DNA of 29,241 nucleotides, from the IMG/VR virus record IMGVR_UViG_3300020558_000022, positions 1-29,241 of that record, one strand, 5' to 3'. The position numbers and the translations under genes were made by a program. Under the pieces are notes generated by a model, which was not told the origin of the DNA, did no database searches, and saw only the letters and a list, made by a program, of their open reading frames with translations. This DNA is from a virus. Positions 1 to 7,825 of the stretch are shown piece by piece. The first letter of the stretch is position 1. Every line of letters begins with the position of its first letter.

Positions 1-408
1 ACTAAACATCATATCACCCTGAAGCACACCCTCAATACCAATCTTAGGTAAGTATGCAAGAGCAACTTTAAGTTTTTTGTTCAAGCCTTCAGAAGGATGA
101 TTATTGTCAATATCTTCTTCAGTATAGTTTAGTTTAGGATTTGCGTTGAATATGCCTTTTGTAGCTACAAAGAATTTACCATTTTCAGGATTTGTACCAG
201 CAAAAACTGCTGGCGCACCATCCCACTTTGTCGTTACATTTACTTTTGAATCAGAACTACCAGCAAGCATGTCTCGCAGTGAACGCAAAAAATTTAATGC
301 ATCTCTCGCGCCTGGAACACCACGATTTAAAACCTCATCCTCAATATGTTCAAGGTGTACATTCTTCCCTTCTTTAACAGATTCCGTTAAAAATTCTTTA
401 AATCTCAT
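1..408 (-). CDS. Nucleotidyltransferase-like protein (KxDG motif), C-terminus cut by window edge
   Basis: The first 136 residues are present and the frame is open to position 1. The ATG at 408 overlaps the upstream stop as ATGA. Residues 61-64 read KWDG, with GAPAVFAG following, which looks like the lysine-nucleotidylation motif I (KxDG) of ATP/NAD-dependent ligases and RNA ligases. Residues 127-135 (GVLQGDMMF) could be the motif III acidic strand. The start (FKEFLTES) and the conserved-looking KNVHLEHIEDEV stretch resemble uncharacterised proteins I recall from T4-like marine phages. Being downstream of a late promoter, it is probably expressed late. A covalent nucleotidyltransferase is an inference; the remaining motifs IV and V lie outside the window. 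Confidence 0.7.
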   Translation of the reverse strand, partial: MRFKEFLTESVKEGKNVHLEHIEDEVLNRGVPGARDALNFLRSLRDMLAGSSDSKVNVTTKWDGAPAVFAGTNPENGKFFVATKGIFNANPKLNYTEEDIDNNHPSEGLNKKLKVALAYLPKIGIEGVLQGDMMFS

Positions 409-1214
409 ACACTGCCTTTTGTCTCTATTCGGAAAGCAACACTCGAAATACCGCCTCTAGATTTTGCTCTAAGGTCCATTTTGATTTTTGGTTTTATTTT
501 TTGAACATATTTACTATCAATCATATGAAAACCCGATGGTGATATGATTGAGTTGGCAACTGCGCCTTTAAATTGTTTTAATGTTTTTTCACCAGTCATT
601 GCTTCAAATATGATTGCGTCAAAAAAATCATCATTATCTTTAACAAATTTTAACAGTGCTGCCATCAATTGTGGTTTATTGTTTTCGAGCCAGTATTCAT
701 AACTTTTGTCTTGAATAATTTTACCTTTTTTAATAAATTCACTTATGACTTTTTCATTGCCTTCATCCATAATTCTTTGAAAATTGGATTCTGAAAGAAG
801 TCTGGTCGGCATAGTCTTTAAAGATTTTATGATTGATTTTAAAACTGCTGCACCTCTAGCATTTTTTAAATTGCCGGCTGCTGCTTCAAACAATTCTGCC
901 GTAGAAGCACCTTGACCAGAAGCCAATTGTATACCACCCTCCATCTTCACGGAAACAAAATACTTTTTTGAACCTGCAAGTATAACAATATCAGTTTTCG
1001 GTTCAGGTTTTGCAAATATGCCTTTAGGTGATACACCAGGAATAGGTTCATCGGAGTGATAAATTTCAAATTTATTTCCAATTGCCTTTATGATGTGTCC
1101 AACACATTTGTCAGCCTGAGCCTTAATTTTAGGTGAATAATTTCTAGTAGGCTTTTGTCGTCTTGCTGTTTCGACAATAGCCCACTCTAAATCTACGCCT
1201 TCTGATGCTGCCAT
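405..1214 (-). CDS. Conserved late protein, possible PD-(D/E)XK-like fold
   Basis: A 269-residue protein starting at ATG 1214, preceded by a GGAG ribosome binding site about 7 bases upstream. I do not recognise a named family. Residues 73-90 (KTDIVI, then YFVSVK) form a beta-strand pair with an aspartate and a lysine spaced as in the core of PD-(D/E)XK nucleases, although the usual E/D before the lysine is serine here, which weakens the case. The following GGIQLASGQG is glycine/glutamine rich. The C-terminus is basic. It is the first gene after the TATAAATA late promoter and is coupled by ATGA overlap to the KxDG protein, so the two probably act together late in infection. Function unknown. 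Confidence 0.75.
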   Translation of the reverse strand: MAASEGVDLEWAIVETARRQKPTRNYSPKIKAQADKCVGHIIKAIGNKFEIYHSDEPIPGVSPKGIFAKPEPKTDIVILAGSKKYFVSVKMEGGIQLASGQGASTAELFEAAAGNLKNARGAAVLKSIIKSLKTMPTRLLSESNFQRIMDEGNEKVISEFIKKGKIIQDKSYEYWLENNKPQLMAALLKFVKDNDDFFDAIIFEAMTGEKTLKQFKGAVANSIISPSGFHMIDSKYVQKIKPKIKMDLRAKSRGGISSVAFRIETKGSV

Positions 1215-1235
1215 AAAATCTCCAAAATTATTGGA

Positions 1236-1243
1236 TATTTATA
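1236..1243 (-). promoter_or_regulatory. T4-type late promoter (TATAAATA)
   Basis: The minus strand reads TATAAATA exactly, the consensus -10 element of T4 late promoters recognised by gp55 with gp33 and the gp45 clamp. It overlaps the stop codon of gp41 and lies about 20 bases before the next start codon. gp55 and gp45 are both encoded in this window, so the factors for using it are present. No -35 element is expected in this class. It marks the switch from the early/middle replication operon to late genes. Confidence 0.8.
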
Positions 1244-2636
1244 CTCTCACACCCTCAAATTTTGAATTGAATTTGCGCTCACGGTTTCCAAAAGTATTCA
1301 ATGGTTTATCATCCTGTACTTGACCAGAATCAACAATCTTCTGTGCCGTATCTTCTACATCATACAGCTTCATCTTAGCCCTGTCAACTCCAATCACAAA
1401 CTTTTTATTGGAACTAGGGTCATTATAACGGTTTTTCAACTGTTTGACCATAATCTGATTCAATTGCTCAAGTTCTTCAGTGTTAATCAAGGCAAACATA
1501 AAGTCAGCCGTGGCTGGCAAACCGAAGGATTCACTAGTGTCTGTCAAATCCACATCGGAATTACTGTATCCTGAGCGAGTTGTTTGTGTAGCTGAGACAA
1601 TCGGCACATTAAACTCTACAGCCAAGCCACGGAGTTCCTCAGCGATTGCTTTGATGTATGTGTAACTGTTGACATTAGAACCAGGCTTGAGTCTTGAGGA
1701 ACAACAAATATTCAGGTAGTCGATGAAAATGATTTTCGGTCTGAAACTCTTTTTCAATTGTAGTTCATTTAACAACGAACGAAAGTGCATTGAACCAGCA
1801 GATGCGGTCGGATATTCTTTAATGATAAGTCTGCCGTGGGTCTTGTTCTGTAAGGATTGAAATTTTCTGGTGTAGTCGTCCTTGGATATAATATGTAAAT
1901 CATCAAGACGAATATTAAGAAGATTCGCATCTATTCTCTCCGCAATTTTTTCTTCAGCCATTTCCATAGTGATGTAGAGAACATCGTAACCCTGTGAAAT
2001 GCAGCCAGCGGCAACATGACACATAAAGAGAGACTTACCAACACCAGTGCCAGCCAAGGCAATATTAAGAGTTTTGTTAGGAAGACCACCTTTTGTAATC
2101 TTATTGAAGAAATCGAGGTCAAAAGGAATCCTTTCTTCTTTTCTATGGTAGAAATCATATCGGCTTTCATAGTCGCTTATATAATCATGACCAACGTTTC
2201 TGTCGAATGAAACGCCTAGTGCATCGGACAAAATCTTTGGAATTTCACCTTTTGCTTTGTTAGTCTTAGAGTCAAGAATTTGCACTGCATCCATAATTGC
2301 ATTATAGATTGCCTTGTCTTGGCAAAACTTTTCAGTTTGTTCAGTCAGCCATTGCTGTTCTGTTGGCTCATCTTTGTTTTTATGAAGTTGGTTCAGAATT
2401 TCTATAGAACTGCGAACCTGTTCTTCGGTCAGCTTTTTACTTTCAGTGAAGTTAATCACCAATGCTTCATGGGTCGGTAGGTTCTTATATTTCTCTACAA
2501 ACTCTTTGATTTCACCAAAAACAATCTTCTCAGTGTTATCTGAGAAGTATTCGGGTTGAATGAAAGGCATCACCTTTCGGGTGTATTCCTCATTATAAAT
2601 CAGATTCTTCAGAATAGAGTGTTCTAGACGGTTCAA
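1239..2636 (-). CDS. 41: Replicative DNA helicase gp41 (DnaB-like)
   Basis: A 465-residue hexameric 5'-3' helicase (T4 gp41 has 475) that unwinds the fork ahead of gp43 and recruits primase. Walker A is GTGVGKS at 196-202 and Walker B is IIFIDYLN around residues 302-309, in a RecA-type core; the N-terminal region aligns by eye with T4 gp41 (hydrophobic start, then PEYF at 28-31). The start is a TTG at 2636: an in-frame TAA lies five codons upstream and the next ATG is at residue 23, inside the conserved N-terminal domain. The first 44 bases overlap the 3' end of the upstream small gene, with GGAAAC as a plausible ribosome binding site. The stop codon sits inside the late promoter. Confidence 0.95.
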   Translation of the reverse strand: MNRLEHSILKNLIYNEEYTRKVMPFIQPEYFSDNTEKIVFGEIKEFVEKYKNLPTHEALVINFTESKKLTEEQVRSSIEILNQLHKNKDEPTEQQWLTEQTEKFCQDKAIYNAIMDAVQILDSKTNKAKGEIPKILSDALGVSFDRNVGHDYISDYESRYDFYHRKEERIPFDLDFFNKITKGGLPNKTLNIALAGTGVGKSLFMCHVAAGCISQGYDVLYITMEMAEEKIAERIDANLLNIRLDDLHIISKDDYTRKFQSLQNKTHGRLIIKEYPTASAGSMHFRSLLNELQLKKSFRPKIIFIDYLNICCSSRLKPGSNVNSYTYIKAIAEELRGLAVEFNVPIVSATQTTRSGYSNSDVDLTDTSESFGLPATADFMFALINTEELEQLNQIMVKQLKNRYNDPSSNKKFVIGVDRAKMKLYDVEDTAQKIVDSGQVQDDKPLNTFGNRERKFNSKFEGVRV

Positions 2637-2961
2637 TTTCAGTTTCCGTTAAAATTAGTTCAGTAAGTATGTCACCCATGAGTGTAACAAAGTTTTCATC
2701 TTTTTCCAATAGATAGCGATTAAATTCGCCTGCTTGGACAATTTGATAGCCGAACTTTAATCTGGCACCAAGGCCTTCTTCGTTCAGTCCTGCATGTGTA
2801 TAATAGTATACGACACCGGCATATTCTCCTTTACGAAGAATGATGCCGGTTAAATTCGTATCTGCAAAATTATAAAACTGAAAATCTTCGCCGAGTTTAT
2901 ACTTCTTCGACTTGAACTTCTTCAGTATCTTGTCCCATAATGTTACCAAAAGCGACTTCAT
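2593..2961 (-). CDS. Conserved small protein between UvsX and gp41
   Basis: A 122-residue acidic-tailed protein of unknown function. Beta-rich segments such as YNFADTNLTGIILRKGEY and GVVYYYTHAGL recall a small conserved protein found at the same place, between uvsX and gene 41, in cyanophage genomes (from memory, not searched). The ATG at 2961 gives a 65-base overlap with the uvsX 3' end; the only other conventional start nearby is TTG at codon 5. No strong ribosome binding site is visible, so translation is probably coupled to uvsX. Its own end overlaps gp41 by 44 bases. Position suggests a role in replication/recombination, but this is guilt by association. Confidence 0.75.
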   Translation of the reverse strand: MKSLLVTLWDKILKKFKSKKYKLGEDFQFYNFADTNLTGIILRKGEYAGVVYYYTHAGLNEEGLGARLKFGYQIVQAGEFNRYLLEKDENFVTLMGDILTELILTETEIEPSRTLYSEESDL

Positions 2962-3952
2962 ATTTTTCTTTCACAAATTGCTTGAAAGATTCATCTGTAA
3001 GAATATCTTTCCAAAAAGATTCTTGTTGAGTGTCTGCAAGACGTTTTTTGTCGCCAACTTCACCCGTTTCTTTGTTTACTTTCGAATACCAACCATTGCT
3101 AGGCTTGATAACGTGTCCGGATTCCAAAGCAACATCAAGTAAGCCAGACCACTTGTTAATACCGCCATCAAAAGATACATTAACAGGGATTTTAGATTTT
3201 TCTTTGACATATCGTGATTTCTCTACATTGATAATAAAATTATAACCAGTAATTTCTGTGCCATCTTTTTCTTGCTGGCGACCAAGAATAAAAATATTAT
3301 CTGCTGAGTAGTAAGAACCAGTGCCACCACCAACAATATCTTTCGGGAACATGCCAATCTCTTTGTAGGTGTGATTAACAACTACCATTGGAATATCTTT
3401 CATTGTCAAGTGAGGTGTAACCATACGGAACAAACTCTTGACCTGTTTTGCTCGGCTCATGTCTGCAACAGACTTTTGGTCTAACGCATCTTCAACTTCT
3501 TTTTTTGAAGCAAGATTGCCAATAGAATCAATAACAACCATGACACGTTCACCGCGTTCGATGTTTTGCAACTGATTCATAATATCAAATTTTAATTGCT
3601 CAATGTCGGTAATAGGAGTATGTAGAACCCTATCTGTATCAATCCCAAAAGTATCAAAGTAAGATTGTGGCGTACCGAATTCAGAATCATAGAAAAGAAG
3701 GACAGCTTCATCGTATTTCTCCATGTAAGATTTGGCCATCAACAATGAAAATGCCGTCTTAAAATGCTTGGATGGACCTGCCCACATTGTAAGACCTGGT
3801 GTCAGACCGCCGTCGAGGCGGCCAGATAACGCAACGTTCACCATAGGAATAGATGTTGGAATCATATCCTTTTCGGTGAAAAATTTAGATTTAGATAGAA
3901 TAGCAGCATCTTTAATTGTGCTATTCTTTTTAATTTTGTCCAACAAACTCAT
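2897..3952 (-). CDS. uvsX: UvsX RecA-like recombinase
   Basis: A 351-residue strand-exchange ATPase (T4 UvsX has 391) that forms filaments on ssDNA and starts recombination-dependent replication with UvsY. Walker A is GPSKHFKT at 59-66, the variant typical of T4 UvsX (GPSKSFKS), and Walker B is VMVVIDS around 137-143. The C-terminus is strongly acidic, as in RecA-family proteins. ATG 3952 follows AAGGAA about 5 bases upstream and is 9 bases after the gp43 stop. A promoter-like sequence about 100 bases upstream, inside gp43, could give it independent expression. Confidence 0.96.
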   Translation of the reverse strand: MSLLDKIKKNSTIKDAAILSKSKFFTEKDMIPTSIPMVNVALSGRLDGGLTPGLTMWAGPSKHFKTAFSLLMAKSYMEKYDEAVLLFYDSEFGTPQSYFDTFGIDTDRVLHTPITDIEQLKFDIMNQLQNIERGERVMVVIDSIGNLASKKEVEDALDQKSVADMSRAKQVKSLFRMVTPHLTMKDIPMVVVNHTYKEIGMFPKDIVGGGTGSYYSADNIFILGRQQEKDGTEITGYNFIINVEKSRYVKEKSKIPVNVSFDGGINKWSGLLDVALESGHVIKPSNGWYSKVNKETGEVGDKKRLADTQQESFWKDILTDESFKQFVKEKYEVAFGNIMGQDTEEVQVEEV

Positions 3953-3961
3953 AATTATTCC

Positions 3962-6508
3962 TTAAAAAAATGCATCTAGCGAATTAGTTTTTTCTGGTTT
4001 CCAACCAATGCAATCTAAAATGATTTTAATTGGGTCTAGAAATGTCTTTTCGAATTGTAAATCATAATCGATGTACTTGTCAAGATTCATTTCTGGCGGC
4101 AAACGAGAAGGGTACGAAATTACCGTATCATTGATAGGATTTGGTTGCTTCAGATAAGTGAATTTAAGTTTTTCACCCTCTTGAATTTTAGGATATTTCT
4201 TATCAAGACTTAGCTTGTTAAGATAATAATTGTAAAGCAAAGCACCCTTCACATGAATTGGTGTTCCTTTAGTATATATCTGGCCTTTGTCAGAATAAGT
4301 TTTCAAACCATTGACAGAACGAGGAAAAGATATTTCTTCAGGAGGTAAAGATTTGAATTCGTTTCTGAAGTCCTCAATAAACTTTTGAATTGTATTCTCA
4401 TCTGATGTAACAACTAGGCGAATCACTTCTTTCATTTTATCCCTGACGGCAGCAGGTGTTGAGGACTTGACCATTTCAAGACCCATCACCTTCAAATCAG
4501 GCTCTGCATACTGCACACCTTCATTGTTATACACTTGCAGAATGTAACGCTTCTTAGCAGTCCAGATACCCTTATCAGACAAACCTTCACGTTTCATCTG
4601 CATCTTTTGTGCATAAGCATTTACATACGTAGCAAGTTCTTGATAACTTTTATCAATGAACGGTTGTATTTTATCCTCACAGACTCTATCCATGAATTCG
4701 ATAACTTTGTTTTTGGGGAGCGATACCACACCTCCCGCACCGTACACTTTATTAACAAGTGAACCAAGACGTAGGTAAATCGAATCCGTATCTGATGCAA
4801 TGATATAATCTTCATTTTCGGTACTCAATAATTTGTTCATGTATTCGTTAACTTTATTTTCAATCCAACGAATCGACAATTGACCGGCAAGAGTAACAGC
4901 AACAGCAATTCTCAAATCATAGAATCTGAAATATTGTGAACCCATTGCACCATAAGCTGAATTCAAGGATACTTTTTTAGCAAGTTGAAGGTTGTTATAA
5001 CGCGCAATCTTCTTTGACAGTTCTAGTTTCTTTCGACCATCAGTTTCTTTTTCATATTCCTGTTTAGCTGAAATCATCAACTTCTTAAACTTTTTTCTAT
5101 CTTCATACATTTCTTCAAGCATCTTCGGTACAAAACCGTGAATGTCTTTACGGAAGAATTGTCCATTAGGAGTCAGAGTTACATCACCAATGTTTGATAG
5201 GTCAATTTTTTTATAAAGAAGCTTTTCAACATCTACACCATTAGAAATAACTTTTCGCATTTCTGGTGTGTAATCAGAAACCTCAATCAAAGTTTCAGGT
5301 GAAATATTATACTGCATCATCAAGTGAGGATACAAACTGTTTAAGTCAAACGATGCAACCCAATCATGCAGACCAATCTGAGGGTCTTTGACATAAGCGC
5401 CTTCGAATCTTTCATTCTTTGATGCGCTGCCTTTTGGTGGCACAATGATGTTTTGTGCAAGTAGATAACTGTAAATCAGCGCATCCCACATCCTAGTCTG
5501 TGCGAACACATCTTCGAAATTAGATTTTGTGTCATATGCAAGAGTAAGTGCTAGTTCAATAAGCTTCAACTTATCTTCAAGTTCTTCAATCAGCCTCGCG
5601 TCAACGATGTTATACTCAATAAACTTTTGGTAGTTTAGTTTGTATAGTTGGTGCAGAGTGTCAAACTCATCATAAGATAGTTTGCTCTTACCAAGTTCTA
5701 CGTTTGCGATATTGTCGAGACGGTATGACTCTTGTGATTTACCACCAGGCGCATACCATTTATACAACTCAATGTAGTCTAGGCAAGAAACACCTTTCAA
5801 TTCGTAAGCAGTCATATCACGACCGTTTACAACAGCTTTTCTTTCACCAATATAATTCCAAGGTGAAAGCTTACGTGTTTCTTCTTCACCAAGAATTTTA
5901 TTCAAACGATTAACGAGATATGGAATATCGAAGAACTTAATATTCCAGCCAGTCAATACGTCTGGTGTATCATGAAACCAATCTTCTAAGAAACGTTTAC
6001 AGAGATGATATTCATCACGGCATTTGTGATAAGTAACATCATCTTCATAGTTGTTGAAATCACCGCAGCCATAAACAACCATTGCACCGCCAAGTTTTTT
6101 GATGGCGATTGCTGTGATTGGCTCATTAGCCAAGTATGGGTCAGGGAAACCATTCTCTGAGCCAACCTCAATGTCGATGATTCCAATTGAAATGAGAGAT
6201 TGGTCCCAATCAATCATGCCTTTGAATTCATCAGCAATAAATGCGTATTCATAACGTGTATTGCCATACACTTTAAAATTTTCTACATCTTCATACTTCT
6301 CAATGAATTCTTTGCAGTCACGAATAGAACCAGGGCGAATATCAGAAAGATACTCACCCTGAAGATTTTTCCATTGTGTAGGTTTATTCGCCGGCAAAAA
6401 CAAAGTCGGAGAATAAGCAATCTTGTGCTTTACTCTCCGACCGTTTTCTACACCACGAAAAAGAATGTTGTTGCCTACACAAATTGCATTTGTATAAAAG
6501 TCACTCAT
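3962..6508 (-). CDS. 43: DNA polymerase gp43 (family B)
   Basis: The 848-residue replicative polymerase (T4 gp43 has 898). The 3'-5' exonuclease has Exo I D112/E114 (IDIEVGS), Exo II near N189-D194 (WNIKFFD) and Exo III Y299-D303 (YNIVD). Polymerase motif A is DLNSLYP at 388-394, motif B KKVSLNSAYG at 511-520 and motif C DTDS at 573-576, all intact. The protein ends in SLDAFF, a short hydrophobic clamp-binding tail of the kind that docks onto gp45. ATG 6508 overlaps the upstream stop as ATGA. In T4 this gene lies directly after regA; here Hsp20 and a nucleotide-metabolism cluster are inserted between them. Confidence 0.98.
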   Translation of the reverse strand: MSDFYTNAICVGNNILFRGVENGRRVKHKIAYSPTLFLPANKPTQWKNLQGEYLSDIRPGSIRDCKEFIEKYEDVENFKVYGNTRYEYAFIADEFKGMIDWDQSLISIGIIDIEVGSENGFPDPYLANEPITAIAIKKLGGAMVVYGCGDFNNYEDDVTYHKCRDEYHLCKRFLEDWFHDTPDVLTGWNIKFFDIPYLVNRLNKILGEEETRKLSPWNYIGERKAVVNGRDMTAYELKGVSCLDYIELYKWYAPGGKSQESYRLDNIANVELGKSKLSYDEFDTLHQLYKLNYQKFIEYNIVDARLIEELEDKLKLIELALTLAYDTKSNFEDVFAQTRMWDALIYSYLLAQNIIVPPKGSASKNERFEGAYVKDPQIGLHDWVASFDLNSLYPHLMMQYNISPETLIEVSDYTPEMRKVISNGVDVEKLLYKKIDLSNIGDVTLTPNGQFFRKDIHGFVPKMLEEMYEDRKKFKKLMISAKQEYEKETDGRKKLELSKKIARYNNLQLAKKVSLNSAYGAMGSQYFRFYDLRIAVAVTLAGQLSIRWIENKVNEYMNKLLSTENEDYIIASDTDSIYLRLGSLVNKVYGAGGVVSLPKNKVIEFMDRVCEDKIQPFIDKSYQELATYVNAYAQKMQMKREGLSDKGIWTAKKRYILQVYNNEGVQYAEPDLKVMGLEMVKSSTPAAVRDKMKEVIRLVVTSDENTIQKFIEDFRNEFKSLPPEEISFPRSVNGLKTYSDKGQIYTKGTPIHVKGALLYNYYLNKLSLDKKYPKIQEGEKLKFTYLKQPNPINDTVISYPSRLPPEMNLDKYIDYDLQFEKTFLDPIKIILDCIGWKPEKTNSLDAFF
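4054..4083 (-). promoter_or_regulatory. Promoter-like sequence inside gp43, upstream of uvsX
   Basis: On the minus strand TTGACA (4083-4078) is followed after 18 bases by TACAAT (4059-4054), a near-consensus sigma70 arrangement. It lies in the 3' end of gp43, about 100 bases before the uvsX start, and could supply uvsX, the small protein and gp41 independently of gp43. The spacer is one base longer than in the other promoters of this window and the site is within coding sequence, so coincidence is possible. Confidence 0.4.
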
Positions 6509-6798
6509 TTAAATTTCGGAATAGTTGTTGCGATTTGAATGCCAGAACCAAACATCTGATTATACTGATTTTCAAGTTCAACAACAGGCAAAGTTTTGCA
6601 TAGAATATCTGCCTGAGCAATACGAATGCCTGTTTCAAACTCTTGTGCAAACTCAAGGAAAGGAACGAAACCAATCATTGGACCGTCTTTCGTAAACTGA
6701 GTAGCCACTTGCACCGGCTTTTTAATTATTGCATCACCTCTTTCCTCTACTTCACCAAGTAGAGTGTGATTTGTTTTAAGTGTAAGAAGCATTAACAT
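6505..6798 (-). CDS. Sm/LSm-like small protein upstream of gp43
   Basis: A 97-residue protein. The start (LLTLKTNHTLLGEVEE, then IIKKPV) reads as the first two strands of an Sm-like five-stranded barrel, and the rest (TGIRIAQADIL, ENQYNQMFGSGI) matches my memory of small Sm-like proteins conserved in T4-like marine phages, one of which, of putative cyanophage origin, has a known structure. Sm-fold proteins usually form rings that bind RNA. ATG 6798 shares its A with the preceding TAA; the ATG at 6792 is an alternative start. The ATGA overlap with gp43 suggests coupled translation. A second Sm-like gene lies at 26181-26618. Confidence 0.75.
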   Translation of the reverse strand: MLMLLTLKTNHTLLGEVEERGDAIIKKPVQVATQFTKDGPMIGFVPFLEFAQEFETGIRIAQADILCKTLPVVELENQYNQMFGSGIQIATTIPKFK

Positions 6799-7019
6799 TA
6801 TGCAGCCACCTTAAAGTCTGCATCAAAAACTTTGAGAGTGACCCAACGTTTTGGGAACAACATCTCACGACCTTGGAAGTCGTTAATGTCACAATTAGGG
6901 TCATTGACTAACCCAATGAGTTCAACTTTATTGTCAAACTCCCTCAAAAAGAGGTCATATTTAAGAGCCTGAAGGCCGCTCTTTTGAGCCAGGGAATAAG
7001 CTAGTTTAGAGATTTCCAT
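6798..7019 (-). CDS. Small conserved phage protein, function unknown
   Basis: A 73-residue protein (MEISKLAYSLAQ at the start, FPKRWVTLKVF near the end), alpha then beta by eye. I do not recognise a named family. ATG 7019 is one base after the MazG stop and has GGAG 15 bases upstream; an in-frame ATG at 7058 would add 13 residues but overlap mazG, so the shorter form is preferred. It sits between MazG and the Sm-like gene in the gp43 operon. A role in replication or RNA handling is only suggested by position. Confidence 0.65.
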   Translation of the reverse strand: MEISKLAYSLAQKSGLQALKYDLFLREFDNKVELIGLVNDPNCDINDFQGREMLFPKRWVTLKVFDADFKVAA

Positions 7020-7020
7020 T

Positions 7021-7296
7021 TTAGAGTTCAAGATTGCTCCATTGTTTAAGTTTTTCAAATTTTTGTTTTTTGGCGGCGAGTAGACTGTCCCAATTAACGC
7101 CTACACCATTCCACACAAGAAGGTCAATCATTGCAAGCAAGTCGCCCAATTCTTCTTGCAGCATATCAATATTCGTTCTGTCTTTTCCAGGTTTAATTTG
7201 GTCAGGACCAAACCGAAAACACTTGCTGATGGATTGGGAGACCTCAGCACATTCTTCCTGGAGAATCAATAGAATTTCACGGGTGTCATCATTCAT
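7021..7296 (-). CDS. mazG: MazG-like NTP pyrophosphohydrolase
   Basis: A 91-residue all-alpha pyrophosphohydrolase. EECAE at 14-18 and EELGD at 48-52 form the paired acidic Mg2+-binding helices (ExxE and ExxD) of the MazG superfamily, which cleaves (d)NTPs to monophosphate and pyrophosphate. Start ATG 7296 is chosen because an upstream TTG would overlap the preceding gene; there is no good ribosome binding site, and a consensus sigma70 promoter ends only 7 bases before this ATG. The transcript from that promoter would be leaderless or start inside the gene. Cyanophage MazG proteins of this type act on dNTPs, but the substrate here cannot be read from sequence. Confidence 0.85.
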   Translation of the reverse strand: MNDDTREILLILQEECAEVSQSISKCFRFGPDQIKPGKDRTNIDMLQEELGDLLAMIDLLVWNGVGVNWDSLLAAKKQKFEKLKQWSNLEL

Positions 7297-7303
7297 AGTG
7301 TTT

Positions 7304-7332
7304 AGTATATTATGATTTAATGAAGTTGTCAA
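7304..7332 (-). promoter_or_regulatory. Sigma70-like promoter before mazG (TTGACA-17-TATACT)
   Basis: The minus strand has TTGACA at 7332-7327 and TATACT at 7309-7304, separated by exactly 17 bases. The -35 box is in the last codons of the upstream AbrB-MazG gene. The expected transcript start falls at or just beside the A of the mazG ATG. It could serve the mazG to gp41 block. Same architecture as the promoters at 9873, 15679, 19249 and 28943. Confidence 0.65.
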
Positions 7333-7825
7333 GCTTTGGTGGTGTCCAACCTTCAGGTTTCATAACTTTGCCTGCTTCGTTCTTGATAACTTTGCCTGTT
7401 CGAATATCAATCTTTGCGAGGTTGCTACGTGCGACTTCGTTCCACGCACCGTAAACATTATACCCCTTCATTTTGCAGTAGCCAAGGATAACCCAAATCA
7501 TGTCCATGCAGGCATCAAGTCGTTCAATGTCATCATTCTTATCATCACCTGCTTTGAATTCCCAAAATTCTTCAACAATAAGATTTCGATAGAGGCTAAT
7601 GTTCTCAACACTAGGCACTTGGTCACATGCATCGATGAAAGTTCTAACATCTGCCCACATATCAGTTTTAAGTTCTTTCAAAATAAGTGCTCCATTTTCT
7701 TCACTAATATCTAGCACAGTACCTTCAGACCAATTCATGTCTTTACACAATTGGTCAGGCAAATTTAAAACAGCGTCACCGTTTTCCAAAATTTCTGCTA
7801 CGTCAGCAGTATATGTTTTACTCAT
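7310..7825 (-). CDS. AbrB/MazE-like domain fused to MazG/PRA-PH-like pyrophosphohydrolase
   Basis: A 171-residue two-domain protein. Residues 4-52 (VAEILENGDAVLNLPDQL, then GTVLDISEENGALILKEL) read as an AbrB/SpoVT swapped-hairpin DNA-binding domain of the MazE type. Residues 55-170 carry EEFWE at 85-89 and D104/D108, the acidic helix pair of the MazG/phosphoribosyl-ATP pyrophosphohydrolase superfamily, with a GWTPPKL tail familiar from phage relatives. The C-terminal part probably hydrolyses a nucleotide; the N-terminal part may bind DNA, dimerise the protein or regulate its own operon. It overlaps dCMP deaminase by ATGA and is followed by a second, shorter MazG protein. Confidence 0.8.
   Translation of the reverse strand: MSKTYTADVAEILENGDAVLNLPDQLCKDMNWSEGTVLDISEENGALILKELKTDMWADVRTFIDACDQVPSVENISLYRNLIVEEFWEFKAGDDKNDDIERLDACMDMIWVILGYCKMKGYNVYGAWNEVARSNLAKIDIRTGKVIKNEAGKVMKPEGWTPPKLDNFIKS

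Noticed and set aside
7310-7825. MazE-type antitoxin of a toxin-antitoxin pair
   Set aside because: The AbrB-like domain is fused to an enzyme domain and no MazF-type toxin is next to it.
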